From a virus: a DNA stretch of 61,408 nt. The first letter of the stretch is position 1. The number at the start of each line of letters is the position of its first letter. The position numbers and the translations under genes were made by a program. Location of the stretch: the IMG/VR virus record IMGVR_UViG_3300049214_000177, positions 1 to 61,408 of that record; one strand, written 5' to 3'. Below the pieces are notes generated by a model. The model searched no databases. It saw only the letters and a program-made list of their open reading frames with translations, and had not been told where the DNA came from. Below, piece after piece: positions 7,007 to 13,946 of this stretch.

Positions 7007-7545
7007 CAGACGGCACACTCGTTGACGCGCTCGACGATCGGCTCGTCCGAGATGGCGGGATCGATCGTCGTCGTCCGCAATACCCGGAGCTCGAACCGCA
7101 ACCGGCCGATCTCGAGTTCCAGCCGCGCGTTCTCGTTGCGTTTCTCCGCGAGCTGCATCCGAAGCGTGTCGATCGCGGCCTTGGGCTCTTTGAGGCGATC
7201 GTACTCGTGGCGATCGACGAGCACGTCGTCGCGCAGCTTCGCGAGCATCTCTGCCGCTTCGTGCGTGCCGCCGTGCGCGAGAAGCACGATCGCGCTTGCC
7301 GCGGCCAATTCTTTCTCGCACGTCTGGCACGCGGTGATCGTCCGGTAGATCATCGCCTTGCACGTGCTGACTTTCCAGCCTTGCGCGATGGTCGCGTCGA
7401 TGTTCGCGGGATCGACCGGGCGATACACGTCGACCTCACGCGACTCGTTGTCGTCGTGGATCGCGAGCTCGCAATTCTCGCAATCGCCGGTGACACCGCC
7501 GTCGATGTCGTCGTAGGAGACGCCCGCGGGAAGGCCGTGTGGCAT
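7006..7545 (-). CDS. Zinc-ribbon plus coiled-coil protein
   Basis: This 179-residue protein has CENC (about residues 22-25) and, after an insert, CQTC (about 73-76), so one four-Cys zinc site is plausible. The C-terminal third (about 115-160) is a charged heptad-like coiled coil. It starts at ATG 7545, one base after the stop of a small upstream gene. Possibly a transcription or replication adaptor; unassigned. Confidence 0.7.
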   Translation of the reverse strand: MPHGLPAGVSYDDIDGGVTGDCENCELAIHDDNESREVDVYRPVDPANIDATIAQGWKVSTCKAMIYRTITACQTCEKELAAASAIVLLAHGGTHEAAEMLAKLRDDVLVDRHEYDRLKEPKAAIDTLRMQLAEKRNENARLELEIGRLRFELRVLRTTTIDPAISDEPIVERVNECAV

Positions 7546-7546
7546 G

Positions 7547-7684
7547 TTACGCGACCTCCGGGGACGGCGACGGTGCGGGCGCGGCGACGGCCGCGATCGG
7601 GAGCTTGAGATAGATCACGCCACCGAGGACGAAATAGCGTCCGGTTGACGGCGACGGGGAAAGTGGGGTAGACTGCTGTTGCAA
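7547..7684 (-). CDS. Small protein with TTG start
   Basis: A 45-residue frame begins with TTG 7684, placed five bases after a perfect GGAGG. The sequence is a Pro/Ser-rich start, a hydrophobic stretch (RYFVLGGVIYLKLPIAAVAA) and a Pro/Ser tail. It ends one base before the next start (TAACATG), which favours co-translation. The rare start codon is the main doubt. Confidence 0.4.
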   Translation of the reverse strand: MQQQSTPLSPSPSTGRYFVLGGVIYLKLPIAAVAAPAPSPSPEVA

Positions 7685-7695
7685 GACGGCCTCCG

Positions 7696-7725
7696 AAACC
7701 CGGCGATTTACGGTCGCCGGGTTTT
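7696..7725 (-). terminator. Hairpin after the excisionase-like gene
   Basis: AACCCGGCGA at 7697-7706 pairs with TCGCCGGGTT at 7714-7723 around a seven-base loop. It begins just downstream of the minus-strand stop at 7727 and carries T runs on both strands (TTTT on plus, TTT on minus). It could partly terminate or process the early transcript. Confidence 0.5.
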
Positions 7726-7726
7726 C

Positions 7727-7981
7727 TTATTTGTGAGTGTGTTTAGGGGACGATGCGCGGCGAAGATAGCCGCTGTCGAAAAAGGCTTGGATCGCATCGC
7801 GCCGATAGCGCGGGAGCGATCGCGTGCCGCGCGCCGGCGGAATGCGATGCTCGCGAAGTAAGCCCGACTCGGCGTAGCGCACGACGCTGACGGTCGAGAT
7901 GCCGATGAGCTCGGCGACCTCGGCGCGCGTGTAGAGCCGCGCGTCGGTGTGACCCTCGGGCCACTTGATGACGGCGTTCAC
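7727..7981 (-). CDS. MerR/excisionase-like helix-turn-helix protein
   Basis: This 84-residue protein contains a winged helix-turn-helix of the MerR/excisionase (helix_turn_helix_17) type: LYTRAEVAELIGISTVSVVR, then a wing region and RRDAIQAFF. Such small proteins act as recombination directionality factors or transcription regulators. Its position near the beginning of the early operon, about 3 kb from the integrase, makes excisionase a good candidate role. It starts at ATG 7981 with an ATGA overlap. Alternatively it may be a DNA-binding regulator only. Confidence 0.65.
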   Translation of the reverse strand: MNAVIKWPEGHTDARLYTRAEVAELIGISTVSVVRYAESGLLREHRIPPARGTRSLPRYRRDAIQAFFDSGYLRRASSPKHTHK

Positions 7982-8217
7982 GCCGCTTCACCGAGATCGA
8001 GGCGGCGGTTCGCGATGACGAGCCGTGCGCGAATGTCCTCGATCGTCAGAACGAGATCGAGTTGACCCGCGCGCCGGGCCGCGTCGGAGACGAGATCGCA
8101 GTGCGCGATCGTCTCCATGAATTGCTCTTGGGTTGCTGCCAAGAGCGACTGCTCGAAGGTCCCGCGCGGTCCACGCGGCCTGGGATTCGTCGCTGGTACG
8201 ATTTCGTCGCCAGCCAT
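7978..8217 (-). CDS. Hypothetical early protein (79 aa)
   Basis: The gene starts at ATG 8217, one base after the stop of the Cro-like gene (TAACATG), and overlaps the next start by ATGA. A basic Pro/Arg/Gly N-terminus is followed by a helical domain. Second gene of the early operon; function not recognised. Confidence 0.65.
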   Translation of the reverse strand: MAGDEIVPATNPRPRGPRGTFEQSLLAATQEQFMETIAHCDLVSDAARRAGQLDLVLTIEDIRARLVIANRRLDLGEAA

Positions 8218-8218
8218 G

Positions 8219-8425
8219 TTACGCCGCGACACCGTTTGCCAGAAGTTCCGCAAAGCCGGGGATCGCGCGCTTCAGCGCCGAGACTGTCGTGCGCCGGGGG
8301 TTCTTCGAATAACCGAGCCGCAGATCGCGGATCGTGTAGATCGAGAGTTCGGACGCGATCGCGACGTGCTCGTCCAGCATGTTGTTCGCTGCCATCGCGT
8401 GCGCGAGAGCTTGATCGAAGGTCAT
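8219..8425 (-). CDS. Cro-like helix-turn-helix regulator
   Basis: This 68-residue protein is the first gene of the leftward operon and is divergent from the repressor. The region IYTIRDLRLGYSKNPRRTTV reads as a small XRE/Cro-type helix-turn-helix. Its start codon lies six bases after a -10 hexamer (TAAGAT), so the mRNA probably begins at the AUG with no ribosome site. By position and size it is the Cro-equivalent that shuts off the repressor. The assignment rests on context and a modest HTH match. Confidence 0.6.
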   Translation of the reverse strand: MTFDQALAHAMAANNMLDEHVAIASELSIYTIRDLRLGYSKNPRRTTVSALKRAIPGFAELLANGVAA

Positions 8426-8497
8426 GCCGCGATCTTACACCTAGGAGTTCTCTTTTGTAAACCCCTAAGCGTTCTCTTCTTTGTTTATTCTCGCTGA
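8426..8497. promoter_or_regulatory. Divergent lysis/lysogeny control region with operators
   Basis: Leftward promoter: TTTACA (complement of 8456-8461), 18-base spacer, TAAGAT (complement of 8432-8437), then six bases to the ATG at 8425. Rightward: TATTCT at 8486-8491, then six bases to the GTG at 8498, with no clear -35. Two direct repeats, CCTAGGAGTTCTCTT (8440-8454) and CCTAAGCGTTCTCTT (8464-8478), sit 24 bp apart and overlap the leftward promoter. They are the likely operators of the repressor and/or the Cro-like protein. Both transcripts appear leaderless. Confidence 0.7.
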
Positions 8498-9070
8498 GTG
8501 GGCGAGTTAGAGCGGGATGAGACCTTCACCGAGCGGTTCAATCGCCTGACGGCCAATATGACCGACGGCCAGTTGATGGACCAGCTCGGTTTGACGATGA
8601 CGGCCCTGAGAAAAATCAAAGACGGAACGACCCGGACCCTGAAGCTTCGCGGAGGGCTGCGTCTCGCGAGATACTTGGGCGTGTCGCCCTGGTATCTGAT
8701 TTGTGAACCCGAGCCTCGTGACGACGCTTCTCGCGACGCCGCTCTTGTCGATCAGCTTCACGATGATCTGGTCGAGGAAATGCTAGACGAAGCCGTTGCG
8801 GCGGCGCTCAAAAGGTCAGAGAAAAACGATCGACCGAATCGCAACGTCGGCCCAGTGATCCCGCTCGGCGCTATCGGGCGCGACGGAGCCGCGATAGAAG
8901 CCCGCCTTCGATCAGTTGAAGTGCTGACGGCGGAAATTCCGGGGATATCTGCCGATCTGGAAGCAACGGTTGCTGCCCTTGAAGAGCTTCTAGGCGAACT
9001 CGACGTGCGGCGCAACTTGCGCGAACTGATCCAATCGAAGCGTAAGCCCATACAAGGGGATCAGTCGTGA
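8498..9070 (+). CDS. Lysogeny repressor, N-terminal helix-turn-helix
   Basis: This 190-residue protein starts at GTG 8498. Residues about 20-65 (TDGQLMDQLGLTMTALRKIK through LARYLGVSPWYL) form an XRE-type helix-turn-helix, with the PWYL end common in repressor-like regulators. The rest is acidic and helical, with a leucine-rich C-terminus suited to dimerisation. There is no LexA-like Ser/Lys protease signature, so RecA-stimulated autocleavage is not supported. It is divergent from the Cro-like gene and upstream of the integrase, the usual place for the CI-equivalent. Confidence 0.75.
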   Translation: MGELERDETFTERFNRLTANMTDGQLMDQLGLTMTALRKIKDGTTRTLKLRGGLRLARYLGVSPWYLICEPEPRDDASRDAALVDQLHDDLVEEMLDEAVAAALKRSEKNDRPNRNVGPVIPLGAIGRDGAAIEARLRSVEVLTAEIPGISADLEATVAALEELLGELDVRRNLRELIQSKRKPIQGDQS

Positions 9071-9348
9071 TCGGCACGACGTTATTGCGCTGTCTCGTAA
9101 CGGCGTCGTCACCAGTTGCCCGGTCATCCATTGTGGACGGTTTCCTCGCTACCGGTCGGTCGCAACGTATAAGATCGGCTTTTGGATTGGGGTCCGCGAA
9201 AAATTGTTATCGGCAGTATAGGCCCCACATTCCTGGGACGCAAGTCATTGACATTTCGGTTAGTATTCGTTGCTTCGCTTGCCATGCCCCGACGGTAGCA
9301 CCGTTTTGTCGAGCGTGCCCAAACCCTAAGCGATCCACGCATGTCTGA
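9067..9348 (+). CDS. Doubtful small protein with C-terminal CxxC pair
   Basis: GTG 9067 overlaps the repressor stop (GTGA) and the frame runs to 9348, overlapping the next start. The last 30 residues contain CFAC and CRAC, a plausible zinc ribbon, but the first 60 residues look unlike the neighbouring proteins and the DNA here is less GC-rich. Either a coupled gene or a mostly noncoding 270-base spacer with a TTGACA at 9248-9253 lacking a convincing -10. Confidence 0.35.
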   Translation: MIGTTLLRCLVTASSPVARSSIVDGFLATGRSQRIRSAFGLGSAKNCYRQYRPHIPGTQVIDISVSIRCFACHAPTVAPFCRACPNPKRSTHV

Positions 9349-9856
9349 GTTTCTCGGATGGACCGCCGTGCTGGCGGCAATCGTGCTGGTCGCCTGCATC
9401 GGCAAAAAACAGAGTACCGGCGCAGGGGTCGCGTTCATCGTCCTGTGCGGCGCGTGGTTCGGAAGCGCGGCCATGTCCGACTCGCATTCCGGCGCAGGTG
9501 GATCCGTCGCGGCGGCCGTCGCAACGGACGCGCCTACCGATGCACCAGACGCGCCTGAACCCGGTACCCCGCCTCTAATCGGCCAAGAAGGCACGATCGG
9601 GGATAGCATTTCGGGTATGGCTTGCACGGCGACAAAAGACGAGTTGCACGCGATGCTCGACGCCATAACAAAAAACGACAACGACGGCTACCGAGAGGCG
9701 ACCGCCGACGCGATTCCACTGGCAGCCGGCGAGCGTGTCCTCGTGCTTGATCGCGACGGATTCGGTGGGCTCGAAATGCGTATGCGGATGCTCAGCGGCC
9801 CAGACGCGCACGCGGCGTGTTGGGTCGAAGCCGACACCCCGAACCTTTTCCGGTAA
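9341..9856 (+). CDS. Membrane protein in the lysogeny module
   Basis: This 171-residue protein has two adjacent hydrophobic segments at the N-terminus (WTAVLAAIVLVACIG and GVAFIVLCGAWFGSAAM), a Ser/Ala/Pro/Asp-rich spacer with repeated DAPTDAP-like units, and a mixed alpha/beta C-terminal domain. It lies between the repressor and integrase, where expression in lysogens is common. Superinfection exclusion or another lysogenic-conversion role is a contextual guess. The start ATG 9341 has no strong ribosome site. Confidence 0.65.
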   Translation: MSEFLGWTAVLAAIVLVACIGKKQSTGAGVAFIVLCGAWFGSAAMSDSHSGAGGSVAAAVATDAPTDAPDAPEPGTPPLIGQEGTIGDSISGMACTATKDELHAMLDAITKNDNDGYREATADAIPLAAGERVLVLDRDGFGGLEMRMRMLSGPDAHAACWVEADTPNLFR

Positions 9857-10180
9857 ATGCCGCAAACTGAAGCGCGATCAGCGAAAGCTACGGGCGCTAC
9901 CGTCGGGTGCCTCAGCGGCGCGTTGATGGCCGGACTCATCCTGCCAGGGGCGCTTCTCTGCCTGACCGGGATCGGGGCGATCATCGGAGTTCCCATGATC
10001 GTTATCGGTCTTTTCGGGCCGATCGTCGGGCCGCTCATGGGCCTGACGTCGATGACGGGACCGTGCCCATGGTGCGGAACGCAAGCGCTCTCGCCGCCCG
10101 GCACCCGCCTCGGCTTTGATTGCCCCGCTTGCAAACGGCGCATCGTCCTTCAGGGCACTCGTTTCGTCGGCATAGAGTAA
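9857..10180 (+). CDS. Membrane protein with C-terminal zinc ribbon
   Basis: This 107-residue protein begins directly after the preceding stop (TAAATG). Residues about 15-65 form two hydrophobic Gly-rich helices; the C-terminal domain has CPWC and CPAC spaced for a four-Cys zinc ribbon. It ends one base before the integrase start. Its coupling to the upstream membrane gene suggests a two-protein unit. The function is not recognised. Confidence 0.65.
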   Translation: MPQTEARSAKATGATVGCLSGALMAGLILPGALLCLTGIGAIIGVPMIVIGLFGPIVGPLMGLTSMTGPCPWCGTQALSPPGTRLGFDCPACKRRIVLQGTRFVGIE

Positions 10181-10181
10181 C

Positions 10182-11297
10182 GTGCCGCGTAAACCGCGGC
10201 AACGTGCCCGTGCCGGAGACGGTACCGTGTTCCAGGATTCCCTCGGCCGGTGGGTCGCGAAGATTTCGATCGGCGGTCGCGAGCACCGACGCCGCATCAC
10301 GCGATACGCAGACACCGAAGCCGCGGCCCGCGAGGCGCTGCGTCGGCTTCGGGCCGAGAATGTCGAGACGGTGGCGCACGACGGCGCGATGCTCACGCTC
10401 GAAGACGCGATCACCGCGTGGCTTAACGAGCAGAAACCGCGTATCCGCGCGAAGTCGTGGGTCGGCTACGAAGGGACGCTGCGCAAGCACGTGGTCGAGG
10501 CCGCGCCGGTTTTCGCGCAGATGCGACTCGATCGGATCAAGCCGATGCACGTGCGCGCGCATTTTGAGCGGCTCGAGCGGATCGGCACGTCGCCACGCGT
10601 CCGCGAGCTCGTCTTTCTGCGGCTGCGCAGCCTCTTCGCCCGGTGGATCGGCGCAGGCGTCCTACGAAACCCGGTCGAGCGATCGCACCGGCCGCGCGTC
10701 GAGCGAAAGACCATGGCGACGTGGACGCAGGAGCAAGCGCGCGCGTTCCTCGACGCGACGTCCGACGATTGGCTCGCACCGCTCTACCGTCTCGCGCTCT
10801 CGGTCGGGATGCGCCGCGGCGAGCTCCTCGGGCTACGGTGGAGCGACGTCGATCTCAAAGCGCATCGGATCCACGTGCAGCACACGGCCACCGAAGCGGG
10901 TGCGATCGCAGAGGCCAAGACGCACGGCAGCCGACGCACGATCGAGCTTCCCTCGCGAGCGGCCGCGGCGATCGCGAAGCAGCGCGCGACGCTGCTCGCA
11001 AAAGGGCTGCGCGCCACGCCGTGGGTCTTCCCGACGGAACAGGGAGAGCCGTATCTCGCGCGGCGTTTGACGCGCCAATTCGACGACGCGATCGCGCGCG
11101 CGAACGTGCCGCGCATACGTTTTCACGATCTTCGCCACACCGCCGCGACTTTGATGCTTCAGGCGGGCGTGAACGTCAAAGTCGTCTCGTCGATTCTCGG
11201 TCACGCTCAGTCGGACATCACCCTCAACCTCTACGCGCACGTGCTCCCCGGCATGGGTGCGGAGGCTGCCGATCGGATGGATTCGCTTCTGGGCTGA
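10182..11297 (+). CDS. Tyrosine-family integrase
   Basis: This 371-residue site-specific recombinase has the full phage integrase layout: an N-terminal arm-binding region (about 10-65), a SAM-like core-binding domain (about 70-165) and a catalytic domain (about 175-365). Catalytic residues are visible: Arg211 in GMRRGEL, Lys246, His315 and Arg318 in HDLRH, His341 in LGHAQ, and the nucleophile Tyr351 in LYAH. The start is GTG 10182. The gene ends next to the attP-like region with a tRNA-Gly 3' half and arm-type repeats, so it most likely integrates the phage into a host tRNA-Gly(TCC) gene. Confidence 0.95.
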   Translation: MPRKPRQRARAGDGTVFQDSLGRWVAKISIGGREHRRRITRYADTEAAAREALRRLRAENVETVAHDGAMLTLEDAITAWLNEQKPRIRAKSWVGYEGTLRKHVVEAAPVFAQMRLDRIKPMHVRAHFERLERIGTSPRVRELVFLRLRSLFARWIGAGVLRNPVERSHRPRVERKTMATWTQEQARAFLDATSDDWLAPLYRLALSVGMRRGELLGLRWSDVDLKAHRIHVQHTATEAGAIAEAKTHGSRRTIELPSRAAAAIAKQRATLLAKGLRATPWVFPTEQGEPYLARRLTRQFDDAIARANVPRIRFHDLRHTAATLMLQAGVNVKVVSSILGHAQSDITLNLYAHVLPGMGAEAADRMDSLLG

Positions 11298-11304
11298 GCG
11301 ATCC

Positions 11305-11507
11305 GTGGGTCCACCGGTGGGTCTACGATCGCGAATTTCGTAAGCGGGCGGCGGGAATCGAACCCGCGACTTCTGCTTGGAAGGCTTGTTTCACCGGAAA
11401 CGGCCTTTGTGCTCAGCGTTCCTGAGCGTATTCTCGCGATTTTCGTCCGAGTTGTATCCGGGTTTATGCAAGTTTTGTCACCCGGTGGGTTTACGTCGTG
11501 GGTCTAC
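11305..11507. other. attP site with tRNA-derived core and arm-type repeats
   Basis: The core lies about 11343-11381; its complement reads as the anticodon-loop-to-3'-end half of a tRNA-Gly with anticodon TCC: TTCCAAG, then the T-arm GCGGGTTCGATTCCCGC and acceptor strand CGCCCGC plus T, without CCA. No 5' half is present, so this is not a whole tRNA gene. Ten-base repeats GTGGGTCCAC (11305), GTGGGTCTAC (11317), GTGGGTTTAC (11485) and GTGGGTCTAC (11498) flank the core in pairs and are likely integrase arm sites. It starts just after the integrase stop. Confidence 0.8.
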
Positions 11508-11571
11508 AGGACCGGCACGATGTCGCCTTCGAATGGGCGCGCTCATCAGCCTTCCGGTGCGAGGAGCGTCG

Positions 11572-12342
11572 ATGAGCGTCCGGGATCACCAGCGAGCGCG
11601 TCTCTACGAGGAGCGGCCGTCTTTCGACGATCTCGCTGCCGGCCTTCCGGATTTCCCGCTCGATGCCGCGCTCGACGATCCCGACGCGAGCCCCACGCAC
11701 TACGTCGGTGAGTTCGGGGCCGTCGCGCTCGACGACGACATCCCGTGGACGCCGCGAGCGCTCGACGTCGCGCCCGATCTTCCGATCGCGGACGGTCGAC
11801 CGGACCGGTACCACTTCTTCCCGCAGCTCGACGAACCGAAGGGAGCCGACCCGAGATGGATCGTCGACGGCAAATTCGATTACCACGCGAACGACGTCGA
11901 CGAGCGAACCTTGCGGCCGAACTATACGATCGTCGGCAAGGGCGGCGGCTGCGATAGCGGCGGGAAGGCCAAGGCTAAGCGCGGCGGCGGCGGCGAGATG
12001 GCCGGCACGGCGACGGGCGGCATCGTCATTCCCGTGCGCTACGAGGTGCGCGGTCTCACGATCGGCGAGCTCGAATTTTACCACCGGCAGCCCGGCCTTG
12101 CCGTCGAAGTGCTGCGCGATCACGTCGCGGCGACGATCCGGCAGATGATCGCCGACCCGTCGTATCGAGCGGCGGTCGAACCGAAGCCGAAGAACGGGCG
12201 CGCGAAATCATTCGAGGTCTACGGGTTGTCCGAAGCGCACGTGCGCGTGCTCGGGTTCGATCCCGGCTCCGCGCGCACCGCGCTCTCGACGTACGCGCGC
12301 ACGAAAGACGGCGAGCGAATCCGGTATCGTGAGGCCGCGTGA
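11572..12342 (+). CDS. Hypothetical protein (256 aa) downstream of attP
   Basis: ATG 11572 is preceded by GAGGAG. The first 110 residues are acidic and Pro/Asp-rich; a Gly/Lys low-complexity segment (about 125-145) separates them from a C-terminal domain of alternating helices and strands with conserved-looking VRVLGFDPGSARTALS. The C-terminal part could bind nucleic acid or protein, but I do not recognise the family. It is the first rightward gene after attP. Confidence 0.7.
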   Translation: MSVRDHQRARLYEERPSFDDLAAGLPDFPLDAALDDPDASPTHYVGEFGAVALDDDIPWTPRALDVAPDLPIADGRPDRYHFFPQLDEPKGADPRWIVDGKFDYHANDVDERTLRPNYTIVGKGGGCDSGGKAKAKRGGGGEMAGTATGGIVIPVRYEVRGLTIGELEFYHRQPGLAVEVLRDHVAATIRQMIADPSYRAAVEPKPKNGRAKSFEVYGLSEAHVRVLGFDPGSARTALSTYARTKDGERIRYREAA

Positions 12343-12413
12343 TGCGGTATCTCATCGCCGGAATGATCCTCACCGTCGCGTTCGCCGCGCTCGTTGCGAT
12401 TTACGGCTCGTGA
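12342..12413 (+). CDS. Membrane microprotein (23 aa)
   Basis: ATG 12342 shares a base with the previous stop (TGATG). The whole peptide (MRYLIAGMILTVAFAALVAI then YGS) is one hydrophobic helix. Very short, so uncertain, but the junction is the same type used throughout this genome. Confidence 0.4.
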   Translation: MRYLIAGMILTVAFAALVAIYGS

Positions 12414-12429
12414 GCCGGGATGGTATAAT
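12401..12429 (+). promoter_or_regulatory. Sigma70-type promoter with extended -10
   Basis: TATAAT at 12424-12429 is preceded by TGG (extended -10 form TGnTATAAT), and TTACGG at 12401-12406 lies 17 bases upstream. It is the best consensus promoter seen on the plus strand and points at the HTH gene at 12538 and, beyond it, the packaging genes. About 100 bases of untranslated leader follow. Confidence 0.6.
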
Positions 12430-12537
12430 GGGCCTACGCCGACCCGAAGAATCGTCGATTTTTCAAACAGGCGCCGAACTTTCCGAGCCTGAGCCCTTCC
12501 CCCGCACGCGTACTGATGTCGTAACGGCAACGTCAAG

Positions 12538-12813
12538 ATGACGTCCAAAGCGACATCCGCTGCGGTCGCGCAGGTGCTCATCGCCGCCGCGCAAGGTTCA
12601 GGCAAAGCGGAATGCGCGAAGGCCGCCGGCATCAGTCGGCAGACGCTCGAGACGTGGCTGCGATCGTCACGCGCGGGGACGTTTGCGATCCCGGCGTTCC
12701 ACGAGATGTTCGAAGCGCAGCGCGCGCGACATCGTGAAGAGCAGGTGCGCACGCTGACCGCGCGATTTCTTACACCGAACAGACACGGATCGCGGGTCGT
12801 AGCGCGCGGCTAG
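12538..12813 (+). CDS. Small helix-turn-helix protein
   Basis: This 91-residue protein contains ECAKAAGISRQTLETWLRSS, a helix-turn-helix like those of terminase small subunits and transposase-type DNA-binding domains, followed by a basic helix. It lies downstream of the extended -10 promoter. It could be a late-gene activator or a second DNA-recognition subunit, but the clearer terminase small subunit is at 14711. No good ribosome site precedes ATG 12538. It converges on the minus-strand zinc-ribbon gene with a 4-base overlap. Confidence 0.6.
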   Translation: MTSKATSAAVAQVLIAAAQGSGKAECAKAAGISRQTLETWLRSSRAGTFAIPAFHEMFEAQRARHREEQVRTLTARFLTPNRHGSRVVARG

Positions 12814-12980
12814 AGCGACCCCTCCGCGCGCATGCGTTTGATCCGCTCGGCCGATGCCTCCGCGCACGGCTTGCACGTCGCCTTCCCCGCGCGCGGCTTG
12901 CGCTTCGTGCAGGCGATGCACATCCCGTTCGCCGCCGCTCGCGCGCGCTGCTGTCGTTTCCGCTCCGCTGCATCTGCCAT
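12810..12980 (-). CDS. Zinc-ribbon miniprotein
   Basis: This 56-residue basic protein starts at ATG 12980 with AGGAG upstream. It contains CIAC and, 13 residues on, CKPC, a compact four-Cys zinc site, flanked by Lys/Arg-rich helices. It is the last gene of a minus-strand three-gene unit inside an otherwise rightward region. Confidence 0.65.
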   Translation of the reverse strand: MADAAERKRQQRARAAANGMCIACTKRKPRAGKATCKPCAEASAERIKRMRAEGSL

Positions 12981-13015
12981 CACGGCTCCTTCGCCGTGAC
13001 AGTGACGCCTCCCGG

Positions 13016-13279
13016 TCATGCCGCGACGGCGCGATCCGCCACGATCCGCAGGTAGACCGCCGCCGCATGCCAGCATGCGACGCCGTTGATCCCCGCTTTG
13101 CAATCGCACGCCATCGTTTCGAGGTTGAAGACCTGAACGGTGTAGCGCGCTCCGGCGCGACCCTCGACCGTGTAGCGATCGTTCCCGCGCGGGATCGCGG
13201 CCGACGCACCGCCGTTGATCTTCGCGGCTTCGAGCCGCCCCTCGAGCTTCTCGCGCTCGGTCATCTTCGCCGCGGCCAT
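13016..13279 (-). CDS. SWIM zinc-finger protein
   Basis: This 87-residue protein ends in a clear SWIM module: a beta hairpin (RYTVEG, YTVQVFN) followed by CDCKAG and CWH, matching CxCx(n)CxH. SWIM domains bind DNA or proteins. The first base of ATG 13279 is shared with the preceding stop (TGATG), so it is co-translated with the upstream gene. A second SWIM module lies in the early operon at 3894-4121. Confidence 0.75.
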   Translation of the reverse strand: MAAAKMTEREKLEGRLEAAKINGGASAAIPRGNDRYTVEGRAGARYTVQVFNLETMACDCKAGINGVACWHAAAVYLRIVADRAVAA

Positions 13280-13458
13280 CAGAGGGCCACGACCGGGCTG
13301 ACGATGGTCACGGTGTAGCCGAGCGACTTCGCGTGCGCGATCGTGTCGCGGCGCAGCGTCTTCGTGCCGGCGATCGCGGCAAGGGTCTTCGCCGCTGCGT
13401 TGACCGGGTAGATCGCTTCGGTTCCGTAGTTGGACTTGATCTCGACTTCGATGTTCAC
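13279..13458 (-). CDS. Small protein paired with SWIM gene
   Basis: From GTG 13458 this is 59 residues: VNIEVEIKSNYG, then IYPVNAAAKTLAAIAGTKTL and a LGYTVTIVSP end. I have the impression that similar IYPVN/GTKTLT/LGYTV proteins are common hypothetical proteins in phages, but the function is unknown. An upstream in-frame ATG at 13509 is rejected because it lies inside the promoter. First gene of the minus-strand unit. Confidence 0.65.
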   Translation of the reverse strand: MNIEVEIKSNYGTEAIYPVNAAAKTLAAIAGTKTLRRDTIAHAKSLGYTVTIVSPVVAL

Positions 13459-13484
13459 GCTCGGCTCGCTTTCGTTTGGTGCGC

Positions 13485-13525
13485 TGTAACTGTCACAATA
13501 ATACGGCATGTAACTGTCACGGTCA
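13485..13525 (-). promoter_or_regulatory. Minus-strand promoter flanked by repeated operator
   Basis: On the minus strand TTGACC (complement of 13520-13525) is followed by a 17-base spacer and TATTAT. The 12-mer GTGACAGTTACA occurs twice, in the spacer (complement of 13509-13520) and just after the -10 (complement of 13485-13496), exactly 24 bp apart. These are probable repressor sites controlling the SWIM mini-operon and perhaps the divergent gene at 13558. Confidence 0.7.
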
Positions 13526-13557
13526 ACCCCTATCCGAAGAATTTTTCGGGAGGTCGC

Positions 13558-13734
13558 ATGGCACGTCGTCGGAGCGCAACCGGCCGCATCGTCCGTGAGG
13601 CGATCTACCATCGTCTCGTCACCGGCATTGACGATACAAATCGCCGCGCGACCGCCGAGGTCTACGGCCGCAAAGGCGCCGTCACCGCATTCGACCACGA
13701 GCAGGCCCAAGCGCAGCCGCGCCGCTCATCGTGA
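13558..13734 (+). CDS. Small basic protein (58 aa)
   Basis: ATG 13558 is preceded by GGGAGG at good spacing. The protein is rich in Arg at both ends with a central helix (IVREAIYHRLVTG). It is divergent from the SWIM unit and overlaps the next gene (GTGA). Possibly DNA-binding; unassigned. Confidence 0.6.
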   Translation: MARRRSATGRIVREAIYHRLVTGIDDTNRRATAEVYGRKGAVTAFDHEQAQAQPRRSS

Positions 13735-13946
13735 GCATTGGCGCGCTCGCCGCGGTTAGCGTGAACTACGAGCTCCGTCCCGGCGACATCACCTCGCCCG
13801 CCCAGTGGTACGCGTTTGAAACGCGAGCGTGGCACCGCGCATGGCGCAACGGCCTCTCGCTACGCTCGATGGATCCGGCCGACGCCGCCGCGGTCCGCGC
13901 GCTCGCGAACGTGCTACAGCCGCCGATCCCCAATCTCGACCGATAG
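13731..13946 (+). CDS. Hypothetical protein (71 aa)
   Basis: GTG 13731 overlaps the preceding stop (GTGA). The sequence has a Trp-containing helical centre (AQWYAFETRAWHRAWRNGLS) and an Ala-rich second helix. No family is recognised. Confidence 0.6.
   Translation: MSIGALAAVSVNYELRPGDITSPAQWYAFETRAWHRAWRNGLSLRSMDPADAAAVRALANVLQPPIPNLDR

Noticed and set aside
9071-9340. Promoter at TTGACA 9248-9253 for the membrane-protein genes
   Set aside because: No acceptable -10 hexamer lies 16-18 bases downstream; the call would rest on one box only.
11341-11385. Complete tRNA gene on the minus strand
   Set aside because: Only the anticodon-loop-to-3' half is present; the sequence upstream cannot form the D arm or 5' acceptor strand. 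It fits an attP core instead.
13459-13509. Earlier ATG start (13509) for the small gene paired with the SWIM protein
   Set aside because: The ATG lies within the spacer before the -10 hexamer, so it would be upstream of the transcript start; GTG 13458 is preferred.
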